Below, in pieces: positions 26,738-35,181 of a stretch of 64,000 bases of DNA; position 1 is the first letter of the stretch, and every line of letters begins with the position of its first letter. The stretch comes from Geodermatophilus obscurus (GTDB lineage Bacteria; Actinomycetota; Actinomycetes; Mycobacteriales; Geodermatophilaceae), in contig NZ_FOWE01000003.1 of NCBI RefSeq assembly GCF_900115395.1, positions 186,001-250,000 of the forward strand. The letters run 5' to 3'. The notes beneath the pieces are model-generated. The model saw nothing but the letters and a program-made list of their open reading frames with translations. It did not search any database and was not told where the DNA came from. A program made the translations under genes and the position numbers.

Positions 26738-29065
26738 ATGAGACGACCCCTGCACCCTGGCCGTGTCCCGGCCGCGGGTGCGACCACGCACCCCGTCTTC
26801 GCCAACCCGTCCGGCCGGCGCTGGAAGCGGCTGCGCGCCGTCCTGCTCACGCTGCTCGTGCTGGCCGTGGGCAGCGTCGTGTTCGCCGTGCCGCGCGTGC
26901 TCGCGCCTCCGGCGCTGGACGGCGACTCCATCCCCGACGGGCCGACGGTGCTCGAGGTCGGCGAGCCGCCGGTGGTCGGTGAGGGCCCGCTGGTCCGCGT
27001 CCTCGAGGTGCTCGAGGTCGCCGGGGTCACCTACGGGCAGGACCCCTTCGACGGCCAGGTGGTGGCGGAGCTCCCGGCAGCCGATGCCGCCGAGATCGGG
27101 TCGTCGCGGTACGTGCTGCACCGCTACGGCTACGACGACACCGCATCCCGCACCATCTCGCTCACGTTCGACGACGGTCCGCACCCGGTCTACACGCCCC
27201 GCCTGCTGGACCTGCTCAGCGAGTACGGCATCCAGGCGACGTTCTTCGTCACCGGCGACCAGATGGTGCGCTACCCGGACATCATGGAGCGGATCGTCCG
27301 GGAGGGGCACGCGCTCGGGAACCACTCCATGACGCACATCGACGTCAACGTCTCCACGGCGTTCCGCCAGCAGGTCGAGGTCGTCGTCGCCGATCGCGTC
27401 ATGCGCGCGATCACCGGTCACCACGCCTCCTACTTCCGCCTGCCGTACGAGGGGGAGGACGAGGAGTCGATGCGCGACGACGCGCCGGGCATCCTGCGGG
27501 CCCAGCAGCTGGGCTACGCCGTCGTCAGCCACGACTTCGACCCCCACGACTGGGCCTACGCCTCCGGGCAGCGGACCGGGGAGATCCCCATGCCCCCGCT
27601 GGGGGAGGAGGACAACATCACCATCCTGCTGCACGACTCCGGTGGCACCGACCGCAGCCTCACGCTGGCCTACGTCGAGGACCTCATCGGGAAGGCCACC
27701 GCCGCCGGGTACACGTTCCAGTCCATGCCGCAGGTGTCGGCGGACCTGCGGGCCCGGACCGGCACGGTCGAGGTCTCCACCTGGGACCGCGTGGCCGAGG
27801 GCGCGGCGACCGTGCTCTTCGTCTGGCCGCACCTCCTGCTGGAGGTCCTCTTCGTCGTCGCCATCGCAAGCATGCTGGGCGTCGGCCTGTTCAACACGGT
27901 GCTGGCGCTCGTCCGCAGCCGTCTCCACCGCCGGCGGCCCGTGGGTGAACGGCTCCCGGTCGCCGTGCTGATCGCGGCCTACAACGAGGAGGTCGTCATC
28001 GCGCGCACCCTCGAGCACGTCCTGGCGTCCCGGTACCCGGTCGAGCAGGTCCTCGTCGTCGACGACGGCAGCACCGACGGGACCGCCGCCCGGGTGCGGG
28101 CGGTGGCCGTGCGGGACCCGCGGGTCCGGCTCCTGCAGCAGGTCAACGCCGGGAAGTGGGCCGCGCTCAACCGTGGCTTCGCCGCCATCGACCAGCCCTT
28201 CGTCGTGACCATCGACGCCGACACCCTGCTCGCCCCCGATGCCGTGGAGGCCATGATCGAGCGCTTCGACCGCCCGGACGTCGGCGCGGTCGCCGGCGTC
28301 GTCAAGGTCGGCAACTTCGCGCGCAACGTCGTGACGAGGTGGCAGGCGCTCGAGTACGTCACCCAGATCGGCGTCGACCGTGCGGCGGCGGCGCTGCTCA
28401 ACGCGATCATGGTCGTGCCCGGTGCGTGCGCGGCCTGGCGGACCCGGGCTGTCCTCGAGGTCGGCGGCTACAGCGACGCCACCCTGGCCGAGGACTGCGA
28501 CCTCACGCTCATGCTCCACCAGTACGGCTGGCGCGTGGAGCAGGCCGACGGCGCCGTCGCCCTGACCGAGGCCCCCGAGACCGTGGACGCGCTGCTGCGC
28601 CAGCGGGTCCGCTGGATGTACGGCACCCTCCAGGCCGTCTGGCGGCACCGGAACATGATCCTGCGGCCGCGGTACGGCTGGCTGGGCATGTTCGTGATGC
28701 CCCTGTCGGTGCTGACGATCCTGCTGCCGCTGGTCTTCACCCCGTTCATCGCGGTCGTGGTGGTCCAGATGCTCGTCGAGCAGGGGCCGCTGCCGGTCCT
28801 GGGCTACTTCGGGCTGTTCGCGCTGGTCTACGGCCTGCTCGCCACGGTGGCGGTCTGGCTGCTGCGCGAGCGGCCGGCGCACCTGCTGATGGTGCCGCTG
28901 TACCGGCTGATCTACGAGCCGCTCCGGGCCTACCTGCTCTACGCGGCGCTCGGGACCGCGCTGCGCGGTGTGCGGCTGGGCTGGAACAAGCTGGCCCGCA
29001 CCGCCAACGTCGACGAGCCCCTGCCGGCCGTGGCGCGTCCCGAGCCGCTGGGGGTGCGGTCATGA
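26738..29065 (+). CDS. Bifunctional polysaccharide deacetylase - GT2 polysaccharide synthase
   Basis: 775 residues in one chain. An N-terminal membrane helix (about 30-52) is followed by an extracytoplasmic CE4 deacetylase (about 110-350) with SLTFDDGPHP (catalytic Asp pair near 145), GNHSMTH (metal-binding His) and YFRLPY. A membrane helix near 370-395 leads to a cytoplasmic processive GT2 (about 405-640) with VAVLIAAYNEE, VVDDGSTDG, TIDADT and the QRVRW (QxxRW) motif near 620, then several C-terminal helices. This combines in one protein what IcaA and IcaB do: polymerise GlcNAc and deacetylate it as it emerges. Streptomyces MatB is, to my knowledge, built similarly. AGGA precedes the ATG. 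It overlaps the GH18 gene by ATGA. Confidence 0.92.
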   Translation: MRRPLHPGRVPAAGATTHPVFANPSGRRWKRLRAVLLTLLVLAVGSVVFAVPRVLAPPALDGDSIPDGPTVLEVGEPPVVGEGPLVRVLEVLEVAGVTYGQDPFDGQVVAELPAADAAEIGSSRYVLHRYGYDDTASRTISLTFDDGPHPVYTPRLLDLLSEYGIQATFFVTGDQMVRYPDIMERIVREGHALGNHSMTHIDVNVSTAFRQQVEVVVADRVMRAITGHHASYFRLPYEGEDEESMRDDAPGILRAQQLGYAVVSHDFDPHDWAYASGQRTGEIPMPPLGEEDNITILLHDSGGTDRSLTLAYVEDLIGKATAAGYTFQSMPQVSADLRARTGTVEVSTWDRVAEGAATVLFVWPHLLLEVLFVVAIASMLGVGLFNTVLALVRSRLHRRRPVGERLPVAVLIAAYNEEVVIARTLEHVLASRYPVEQVLVVDDGSTDGTAARVRAVAVRDPRVRLLQQVNAGKWAALNRGFAAIDQPFVVTIDADTLLAPDAVEAMIERFDRPDVGAVAGVVKVGNFARNVVTRWQALEYVTQIGVDRAAAALLNAIMVVPGACAAWRTRAVLEVGGYSDATLAEDCDLTLMLHQYGWRVEQADGAVALTEAPETVDALLRQRVRWMYGTLQAVWRHRNMILRPRYGWLGMFVMPLSVLTILLPLVFTPFIAVVVVQMLVEQGPLPVLGYFGLFALVYGLLATVAVWLLRERPAHLLMVPLYRLIYEPLRAYLLYAALGTALRGVRLGWNKLARTANVDEPLPAVARPEPLGVRS

Positions 29066-30114
29066 GGCGGGCGCTGCTGGTCCTGGTCGTCTGCGCCGTG
29101 CTCGTCGTCGCCGGCGCCGTCACCCTGGCCCGGCCCTGGGCCCCGGACCGCACCGAGCACCTCGTGGCGGCGGCGTGGCTCCCGGTCTGGGACGAGCGGG
29201 CACCGGCCGCGCTCGCCCGGGCGGTCGACGAGGGCGGCGTGGCCGAGGTGAGCCCCACCTGGGCCACCCTCCGCCCGGACGGCACGCTCGCGGTCGACGC
29301 CCCGCCGCAGGAGGTCCTGGACCGGCTGGACTCCGGGGACGTCCGCGTGATCCCGGCGGTGCAGAACTTCGCCGACGGGACGTGGCAGGGCGACGCGGTG
29401 GCCCGGCTCCTCGCCGACCCGGTCGCCTCCGCCGACCACCGGCGGGAGCTGGTCGAGGTCGCCCTGGAGAACGAGTGGGACGGCGTCGACATCGACTACG
29501 AGGGGCTGCCGGCGCTGGCCGGGCCCGACTTCACCGCGTTCCTGCAGGCGCTGCGCGACGACCTGCACGAGCACGGCCTGCTGCTGTCGGTGGCGGTGCC
29601 CGCCCGCGACCGGGACGAGACGTCGTACGCGCTGGCGTACGGCTACCAGGCGATCGGCCGGATCGCCGACCAGGTGCGGGTCATGACCTACGACAACGCG
29701 TGGAGCGGCAGCCCCCCGGGGCCGATCGCACCCACCGACTGGGTCCGCGACGTCGTCGAGTACGCCGTCGAGCGGGTGCCACGGGAGAAGCTGATGCTCG
29801 GGATGGCCACCTACGGCTACGACTGGGTCGGCGAGGACGGGAGCAACCTGCAGCACGCCGACGCCGTGGCGCTCGCCGAGCGGGTGGGGGCCGAACCCCG
29901 CTGGGACGACGCGGCCGCCGCCTGGACCTTCGACTACGTGGACCAGGGCGGGCAGCACACCGTCTGGTACGAGGACGCGCGCTCGCTGGAGACCAAGCAG
30001 GACCTCGCCGCCGCCGCCGGACTGCGCGGGATCGCGATCTGGCAGCTCGGTGGCGAGGACCCGCGGCTGTGGGCCGCGGTGGCAGAGGCGACAGGAGAGG
30101 GAGAGGGCGCGTGA
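29062..30114 (+). CDS. GH18-family glycoside hydrolase (chitinase/spore-germination YaaH type), membrane-anchored
   Basis: 350 residues with an uncleaved-looking N-terminal helix (ALLVLVVCAVLVVAGAVTLA) and a single GH18 barrel. The catalytic signature is intact: WDGVDIDYEG at about 138-147 supplies the DxxDxDxE acid. MTYDNAW, MLGMATYGYDWVG and GIAIWQLGGEDPRLW complete the substrate site. GH18 enzymes cleave beta-linked GlcNAc polymers using the substrate N-acetyl group. Coupled (ATGA) to a deacetylase-synthase, it probably trims or releases nascent polymer, a role filled by the C-terminal hydrolase domain of PgaB in Gram-negatives. It overlaps the acyltransferase gene by GTGA. Confidence 0.88.
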   Translation: MRRALLVLVVCAVLVVAGAVTLARPWAPDRTEHLVAAAWLPVWDERAPAALARAVDEGGVAEVSPTWATLRPDGTLAVDAPPQEVLDRLDSGDVRVIPAVQNFADGTWQGDAVARLLADPVASADHRRELVEVALENEWDGVDIDYEGLPALAGPDFTAFLQALRDDLHEHGLLLSVAVPARDRDETSYALAYGYQAIGRIADQVRVMTYDNAWSGSPPGPIAPTDWVRDVVEYAVERVPREKLMLGMATYGYDWVGEDGSNLQHADAVALAERVGAEPRWDDAAAAWTFDYVDQGGQHTVWYEDARSLETKQDLAAAAGLRGIAIWQLGGEDPRLWAAVAEATGEGEGA

Positions 30115-31289
30115 ACCGTCGGGAGAGTGCGTACGTCAAGTCGCTGGTGGTGGTCGCGCTGGCCGCGGTCCTCACCACGGCGGCCTTCCCGCAGCCGTGG
30201 CTGACGCTGGTGTTCCCGGCGGTGGGCGTGCTGTTCGCGGCCGGCGGCGCCGCTGCGGCGTCCCGCCTCGACGCCGCACGGAGGGGCCGGGCGTTCCTCC
30301 CGCGGGCGGCCGCGGCGCTGCTCGTGCCGTTCTGGGTCTTCGGCGCCGCGGTCATCACCGCCATGCTCGCGGCCGGCTGGTCCTGGAGCGCCGAGGAGGG
30401 CACCGCCCCGCTGACCTGGGACACCGCGTGGCTGTGGCTGCTGCCCTTCGCCGACCCGCCGGTCTCCTCGGACGGCTTCGGGCTGGTCGGCGCGGTGTGG
30501 TTCATCCGCGTGTACCTCTGGCTGCTGGTCCTCACCCCGCCGCTGCTGTGGCTGTCCCGCCGGTGGCCGCTGCGGACGATGACCGTGCCGCTGGGCGCCA
30601 TGGCCCTCGTCACCGTGGGGATCGTCAACCCGCTGGGCGCGACGGCCGACATCGTCCTCGGGCTCTCGGCGTACACGACCTGCTGGCTGCTCGGCTTCGC
30701 CCACCGCGACGGCCGGTTGCCGCACGTGCCGGTGTCGACGGCGCTGGTCCTCGGGGTGGGCTGCGCCGCGGCGGGGATCGCCGTCGCCCTGTGGCAGGAG
30801 CCCCTGTACGGGTCCTACCGCCTCGAGCTCAACCCGGCGGCCACCATGCTGTTCTCCCTGGGCGGGGTGCTGCTGCTGCTGCGCCTCGACCCGTGGATGC
30901 GCTGGATGGAGCGGGTGCGGGGCATCCACCCCGTCCTGTCGCTGTTCCACAGCCGCTCGCTGACCGCGTTCCTGTGGGTCAACGTCGTCATCACGCTCAC
31001 CCCGGCGGCGATCGCCGCCACGCCGCTGGCCCCGTACCACACGGCCACCACCAGCGGTGAGGTGCTCGAGTACACCGCCACGTGGGTGCTGCTGCTCACC
31101 GTGCTGGTGGTGCTGGGGTGGTCCGAGGACCTGGGTGCCGGCCGCCGGCCGCGGCTGCTGCCGCGCCGCCGGCACCGGGTGGCCGCCGGGCCGGCCGCGG
31201 TGGCCGTCCGCCCGGACGTCACGCCGGACGTCGCACCCGGCGTGGTGACCGCTCCGGTGGTGCAGGTGACCCGGTCGGCGGCGGCCTAG
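30111..31289 (+). CDS. Membrane acyltransferase-like protein (acyltransferase-3/IcaC-like)
   Basis: 392 residues with about ten membrane helices and a long polar, Pro/Val-rich C-terminal tail. Segments such as LVGAVWFIRVYLWLLVLTPPLLWLSRRWPLR and LLGFAHRDGRLP resemble acyltransferase-3 (OafA/IcaC) proteins, although the usual N-terminal Arg-Gly...His motif is not evident. IcaC O-succinylates or helps export poly-GlcNAc. Third in a fully overlapping trio (GTGA with the GH18 gene), it likely modifies or exports the same polymer. Family call is moderate. Confidence 0.65.
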   Translation: MNRRESAYVKSLVVVALAAVLTTAAFPQPWLTLVFPAVGVLFAAGGAAAASRLDAARRGRAFLPRAAAALLVPFWVFGAAVITAMLAAGWSWSAEEGTAPLTWDTAWLWLLPFADPPVSSDGFGLVGAVWFIRVYLWLLVLTPPLLWLSRRWPLRTMTVPLGAMALVTVGIVNPLGATADIVLGLSAYTTCWLLGFAHRDGRLPHVPVSTALVLGVGCAAAGIAVALWQEPLYGSYRLELNPAATMLFSLGGVLLLLRLDPWMRWMERVRGIHPVLSLFHSRSLTAFLWVNVVITLTPAAIAATPLAPYHTATTSGEVLEYTATWVLLLTVLVVLGWSEDLGAGRRPRLLPRRRHRVAAGPAAVAVRPDVTPDVAPGVVTAPVVQVTRSAAA

Positions 31290-31314
31290 CCGCCGCGGAC
31301 GGGGACAGGGGCGG

Positions 31315-32373
31315 TCATCGGGCGCCGGCGGTCCACTCCAGCAGCTCGTCGGCGGGCCAGGTGTTGACCACCCGGTCGGGGTCGACCCCGGTCTCGACGG
31401 CGCGCTCGCAGCCGTTGGCCTGCCAGTCGAGCTGGCCGGGGGCGTGGGCGTCGGTGTCGACGGCGAACTCGCAGCCGAGCTCGACGGCGAGGGCGAGCAG
31501 CCGCAGGGGCGGGTCCAGCCGCTCCGGCCGGGAGTTGATCTCGACGGCGGTGCCGTGCTCGACGCAGGCGCCGAAGATGGCCTCGGCGTCGAAGGCGCTC
31601 TCCGGCCGCGGCCGCTGGCGCCGTCCCTCCCGCTGCTCGCGGGGGATGAGCAGCCGGCCGGTGCAGTGGCCGAGGACGTCGGTGTGCGGGTTGGCGACCG
31701 CGGCGAGCATCCGCTCGGTCATCGCGGCGGACTCCGCGCGCAGGTCGGAGTGCACGCTGGCGACGACGACGTCGAGGCGGCCCAGCAGCTCGTCGGTCTG
31801 GTCGAGGCGGCCGTCGAGGTGGATGTCGCACTCGATGCCGGTGAGGATGCGGAAGGGTGCGAGCTCCTCGTTGAGCGCGGCGACGACGTCGAGCTGGCGC
31901 TCCAGGCGCTCGGCGGTCAGCCCGTTGGCGACCGTCAGCCGCGGGGAGTGGTCGGTCAGGGCCACGTACTCGTGCCCCAGCGCGATCGCGGCCTCGGCCA
32001 TCTCGCGGATCGGGCTGCCGCCGTCGGACCAGTCGGAGTGGGTGTGCAGGTCGCCGCGCAGGGCGCTGCGGAACTCGGCGACGTCGTCGGCCAGCGGCAC
32101 CAGCTCGGCGAACGTCTCCTCGAGGCGGGCCAGGTACTCGGGCACCTCACCGGCGTGCGCCTGCACGATCGCGGCACCGGTCTTGGGGCCGATGCCGCGC
32201 AGGTCGGTCAGCGTCCGGGTGCGGATGCGCCGGTCGAGCTCGCCCTCGGGCAGCGCGTCGACGACGGCGGCCGCGGTGCGGAACGCCGCCACCCGGTGCG
32301 TGGGCTCGCGGGCGCGCTCCAGGAGGAAGGCGATCCTCCGGAGCGCGGCCGCGGGCGGGAGGGGGGTGCTCAG
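31315..32373 (-). CDS. PHP-domain phosphoesterase with helix-hairpin-helix (PolX C-terminal-like)
   Basis: 352 residues. The N-terminal part (about 1-95) has a helix-hairpin-helix, TDLRGIGPKTGAAIV, as in family X polymerases. The rest is a PHP domain with metal ligands in GDLHTHSDWSDGG, EYVALTDHSPRL, GIECDIHLDG, HCTGRL and DTDAHAPGQ. The polymerase core of PolX is absent, so it is a stand-alone nuclease or phosphatase of histidinol-phosphatase type. No ATG/GTG/TTG is available. The only sensible start is CTG 32373, which overlaps the stop of the DoxX gene as CTGA, implying re-initiation. It converges on the acyltransferase gene with a gap of 25 bases. Confidence 0.85.
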   Translation of the reverse strand: MSTPLPPAAALRRIAFLLERAREPTHRVAAFRTAAAVVDALPEGELDRRIRTRTLTDLRGIGPKTGAAIVQAHAGEVPEYLARLEETFAELVPLADDVAEFRSALRGDLHTHSDWSDGGSPIREMAEAAIALGHEYVALTDHSPRLTVANGLTAERLERQLDVVAALNEELAPFRILTGIECDIHLDGRLDQTDELLGRLDVVVASVHSDLRAESAAMTERMLAAVANPHTDVLGHCTGRLLIPREQREGRRQRPRPESAFDAEAIFGACVEHGTAVEINSRPERLDPPLRLLALAVELGCEFAVDTDAHAPGQLDWQANGCERAVETGVDPDRVVNTWPADELLEWTAGAR

Positions 32374-32915
32374 CTGGCCTTCTTCGCCTGCTTGGCGGCC
32401 TTCTTCTGCGCCTTGGCCGCGCGCTTGGCCGCCTTGTCGTAGGTCTTCTCGGTCGACTCGGCTGCGCGCCGGGCGGCCCGCTTGGCGCGGTAGCCGACCG
32501 ACGGGCGGCCCTCGGTGTCGACGGCGGCGATCAGCAGCCCGCCGAGCAGGCCGGCGTTCTTCAGGAAGTTCGACAGCTGCCCGAAGCGCTCCTCGGGGTC
32601 CTCGTGCTCCCAGAAGCGGTGCCCGGCCAGCGTGGTCGGGACGATGCTGCCGGCGAGGGCCAGGGCGCTGAGGCGGGGGAACTTGCCGAGCGCGAACAGG
32701 GCGCCGGCGCCCACCTTGATGCCCGCGTCGATCCGCACCCACTGCTCGACGTCGCGCGGCACCTGCACCGGCAGCTGCTGGTCCGCCGTCTGGGTGATGG
32801 TGTCGACCACCGGCGCCGCCCCCGGCACCCGGGTCTGCGGGTTGCGCAGGGTGTCGATGCCGCCGTAGAGGAACGACGACGCGAGCAGGGGCCGGGCGAT
32901 CCGGCGGACCAACAT
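32370..32915 (-). CDS. DoxX-family membrane protein with lysine/alanine-rich tail
   Basis: 181 residues. A DoxX-like four-helix membrane domain (LLASSFLYGGIDTLRNP, KVGAGALFALGKFPRLSALALAGSIVPTTL, NFLKNAGLLGGLLIAAVD) occupies residues about 8-145. The last 35 residues are highly basic (AAKRAAKAQKKAAKQAKKAS). The tail resembles histone-like KA repeats and could touch DNA, RNA or anionic lipid. DoxX domains occur in respiratory and redox-stress proteins. GAGG is 8 bases upstream of the ATG. It overlaps the PHP gene (CTGA). Confidence 0.85.
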   Translation of the reverse strand: MLVRRIARPLLASSFLYGGIDTLRNPQTRVPGAAPVVDTITQTADQQLPVQVPRDVEQWVRIDAGIKVGAGALFALGKFPRLSALALAGSIVPTTLAGHRFWEHEDPEERFGQLSNFLKNAGLLGGLLIAAVDTEGRPSVGYRAKRAARRAAESTEKTYDKAAKRAAKAQKKAAKQAKKAS

Positions 32916-33048
32916 GGAGGACCTCTTCCGTCGATGGGACTGACTGCGTGTCCCCTGCCCGCGCAGCGCAGAGGACACCTCGCCCCGGAACCTAGTGACC
33001 GGCGCCGCGCCCCGCTCGGTCAGCACCGGCGGCCGCGTGGGGGAGCGC

Positions 33049-34491
33049 TCAGGACGTGCGGTGGCAGTACACCGTGAGCGGCGCCCGCTTGCCGAAGACG
33101 AACGACGACTCCGCCGCGCCCGTCTCGCCGTCGTAGGCCACCGGCTGCGCGCCCGACCACAGGTGCACGTGCACCTCGTCGGTGGCGAACGAGGCGTAGC
33201 CGGAGATGCGGTCGCTGACCCCCAGCAGCGCCCCGAGCACCGCCCGGGTGCGGCTGAACGGGACGTCGGCGCGCAGGTACTGGACGTCGAGCAGGCCGTC
33301 CTCCAGCCGGGGCCGCCAGGCCGGTGCCACCCCGCGCGGGGTGTAGCGGCAGTTGCCGACGAACAGGATCCAGACGTCCACCGGCCGCCCGTCGAGCACC
33401 ATCGACACCGGCGTGCCGGCGCGCAGCACCTGCGCCGCCGCGACCGCCATCGCCGCCCAGCGGCCCACCCGGCCGGCCAGGGCGTCGCGCCGCCGCACCA
33501 TCTCCGGGTAGGCACCGATGCTGGCGGTGTTGAGGAACGGCGTGCCGTTGACGTCGGCGACGTCGACCGACACCGCCCGGCCCGCCTCTACCGCCCGCGC
33601 GGCTTCCTCGGGTGTCTCGACGCCGAGGTCGCGCACGAAGTGGTTCAGCGTGCCCGCCGGCAGCACGGCGAGCGGCAGCCCGTGCGCCAGCGCCACCGCG
33701 GCGGCGGCGGCCACGCTGCCGTCGCCGCCGGCGACCCCCAGCGCGCGTGCCCGTCCCGAGCGGGCGGCCTCCTCCAGCAGGTCGGCGATGCCGTGGCCGG
33801 GCGCCGAGCCGTGCACCTCGGCGGCCGGCAGCAGGCGGCGGACCTGGGCCACGGGGTCGTGGTCCGGCGGCCCCGACCGCGGGTTGACCGCCACCACCAG
33901 GCCCTCGCCGCGGGGCAGCGCGGGGGCCGACCGGGCGGGCCGCACCCGCGCCGGCTCGGTCGGGCGGACCGGCCACCAGCGCTGCCCGGCCAGCGCCACC
34001 CCGGCGCCGATGGCCAGCCCCGAGACGACGTCGCCCGGGTAGTGGACGCCCACGTGCACCCGCGAGTAGCCGACGGCCAGCGCCAGCGGCGCGAGCGCGG
34101 CGCCGGCGAGCGGGCTCTCCATCGCCACGCCCGTGGCGAAGGCGCCGGCCGAGGAGGAATGGCCGCTGGGGAAGGACAGGGTGTGCGGCGCCCGCGGCAG
34201 CCGGCGGTGGCTGGCCATGGCGTCGAGGTCGGGCCGCACCCGGCCGACCAGCCGCTTGAGGACGGCGTTGACCACCGTGCTGGCCACCGTGAGCGAGCCG
34301 AGGCCGCGCACGGCCGCCCGCCGCGACCGGCCGCGCCGCAGCCCGAGCAGGAGGGCGAAGGCGAACCACAGCCGGCCGTGGTCGGCGGTGGTGGTGAGCC
34401 GGCGCAGCCACCGGTCGGCCGGCGTGTCGGGCAGAGCGCCGATCGCGGCGTGCAGCCGCGCGTCCCAGTACCGCAGCCGCAGCGGGGTCAC
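33049..34491 (-). CDS. PAP2 phosphatase fused to diacylglycerol/sphingosine-type lipid kinase
   Basis: 480 residues. The N-terminal half is a PAP2 (type 2 phosphatidic acid phosphatase) membrane domain with all three motifs: KRLVGRVRP (79-87), PSGH (108-111) and SRVHVGVHYPGD (143-154). From about 195 a cytoplasmic DAGK catalytic domain follows with VVAVNPRSGP, GVAGGDGS (nucleotide loop, 252-259) and LAVLPAGTLNHFVRDLG. The two activities, dephosphorylation and phosphorylation of a lipid, sit in one chain and might act on undecaprenyl or phosphatidyl lipids. The GTG at 34491 lies 7 bases after a TAACGT -10 box, so leaderless translation is likely. GTG 34500 is the alternative. Confidence 0.9.
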   Translation of the reverse strand: MTPLRLRYWDARLHAAIGALPDTPADRWLRRLTTTADHGRLWFAFALLLGLRRGRSRRAAVRGLGSLTVASTVVNAVLKRLVGRVRPDLDAMASHRRLPRAPHTLSFPSGHSSSAGAFATGVAMESPLAGAALAPLALAVGYSRVHVGVHYPGDVVSGLAIGAGVALAGQRWWPVRPTEPARVRPARSAPALPRGEGLVVAVNPRSGPPDHDPVAQVRRLLPAAEVHGSAPGHGIADLLEEAARSGRARALGVAGGDGSVAAAAAVALAHGLPLAVLPAGTLNHFVRDLGVETPEEAARAVEAGRAVSVDVADVNGTPFLNTASIGAYPEMVRRRDALAGRVGRWAAMAVAAAQVLRAGTPVSMVLDGRPVDVWILFVGNCRYTPRGVAPAWRPRLEDGLLDVQYLRADVPFSRTRAVLGALLGVSDRISGYASFATDEVHVHLWSGAQPVAYDGETGAAESSFVFGKRAPLTVYCHRTS

Positions 34492-34498
34492 CCGCGGC

Positions 34499-34504
34499 AC
34501 GTTA
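34499..34504 (-). promoter_or_regulatory. -10 box (TAACGT) of a probable leaderless promoter
   Basis: On the - strand TAACGT ends 7 bases before the GTG at 34491. No clear -35. The rest of 34492-34598 holds nothing else I can identify. Confidence 0.4.
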
Positions 34505-34598
34505 CGTGCGCGTCCACGGCTGTGGCGTGCGATGGAACGGCCACCCCCCAGGGCCCCGCGCCGGGGCGCGCCGGGCGTGGGGGAGGGGTGGTCCTCCG

Positions 34599-35132
34599 TC
34601 AGGCCCGGCGGCGGGCCCGGTAGGCCGCGACGGACGAGCGGCTGGCACAGGTGTTGGAGCAGTACCGCCGGCTGGCGTTGCGCGAGGTGTCGACGTAGAC
34701 GTCGTCGCAGCCCTCGGCGGAGCACACGCCCAGCCGCTGCCAGCCGTGCTGGGCCACGACCTGGGACAGCCCCATCGCCACCGTGGTCGTCAGCTGCTCG
34801 ACCGCCGGCGCGTCGGGACGGGCGTAGTGCAGGTGCAGCTCGCCGTCGTGGTCGGTGGCGTAGGGGTGCGGCCGGGCCAGCGCGAGCAGCTCGTTGAGCC
34901 GCGCGATGACCTCGTCCTGCGAGCCCGCGACGGCGACCGCGCGGACCAGGTCGGCCGTGGCGGCCGCCCGACGCGACTCCGACGGCGTGAGGTCGAGCAC
35001 CGTCTCGGGCGTGAACCACTCGTCGTGGGCGCGCAGGAAGGCGCCGGCCCAGGCCGGGTCGCCGTCGCGGTCGGTGTTGGCCAGGTGGATGGCCAGCTCC
35101 ACCGCGTTCGACCCGTAGGTGTCGTAGTTCAT
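34599..35132 (-). CDS. CGNR zinc-finger (ABATE domain) transcriptional regulator
   Basis: 177 residues. The N-terminal ABATE-type stress-sensing domain (about 1-125) is followed by a C-terminal zinc finger with four cysteines (RLGVCSAEGCDDVYVD ... RRYCSNTCASRSSVAAYR). The CGNR tetrapeptide of the family is CASR here. Members are DNA-binding regulators. It is transcribed divergently from an MFS exporter with 118 bases between the starts, holding an inverted repeat at 35182-35211 and a matching half-site at 35137. It therefore probably controls the exporter and itself. ATG 35132 matches the family start. Confidence 0.9.
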   Translation of the reverse strand: MNYDTYGSNAVELAIHLANTDRDGDPAWAGAFLRAHDEWFTPETVLDLTPSESRRAAATADLVRAVAVAGSQDEVIARLNELLALARPHPYATDHDGELHLHYARPDAPAVEQLTTTVAMGLSQVVAQHGWQRLGVCSAEGCDDVYVDTSRNASRRYCSNTCASRSSVAAYRARRRA

Positions 35133-35136
35133 ATGG

Positions 35137-35144
35137 CTCCCTAC
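35137..35144 (+). promoter_or_regulatory. Extra half-site (CTCCCTAC) next to the CGNR gene start
   Basis: The same eight bases form the right arm of the operator at 35200-35211. This copy lies 5 bases upstream of the regulator ATG and overlaps where its own promoter should be, fitting autorepression. Confidence 0.4.
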
Positions 35145-35181
35145 CGCCCGGTTGACGACCGGTTGCTAACCTCGGGACTTC

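Noticed and set aside
25066..27030. Very long antisense frame (over 600 codons) opposite the repeat protein
   Set aside because: It is the mirror of a proline-rich, high-GC coding strand. The translation is Arg/Gly-rich with no domain, and the sense frame has signal peptide, ribosome site and in-frame repeats.
32370..32742. Apparent frameshift joining the DoxX and PHP genes
   Set aside because: The PHP frame stays open upstream only as a shadow of DoxX. Each protein is complete, and the CTGA overlap explains the junction.
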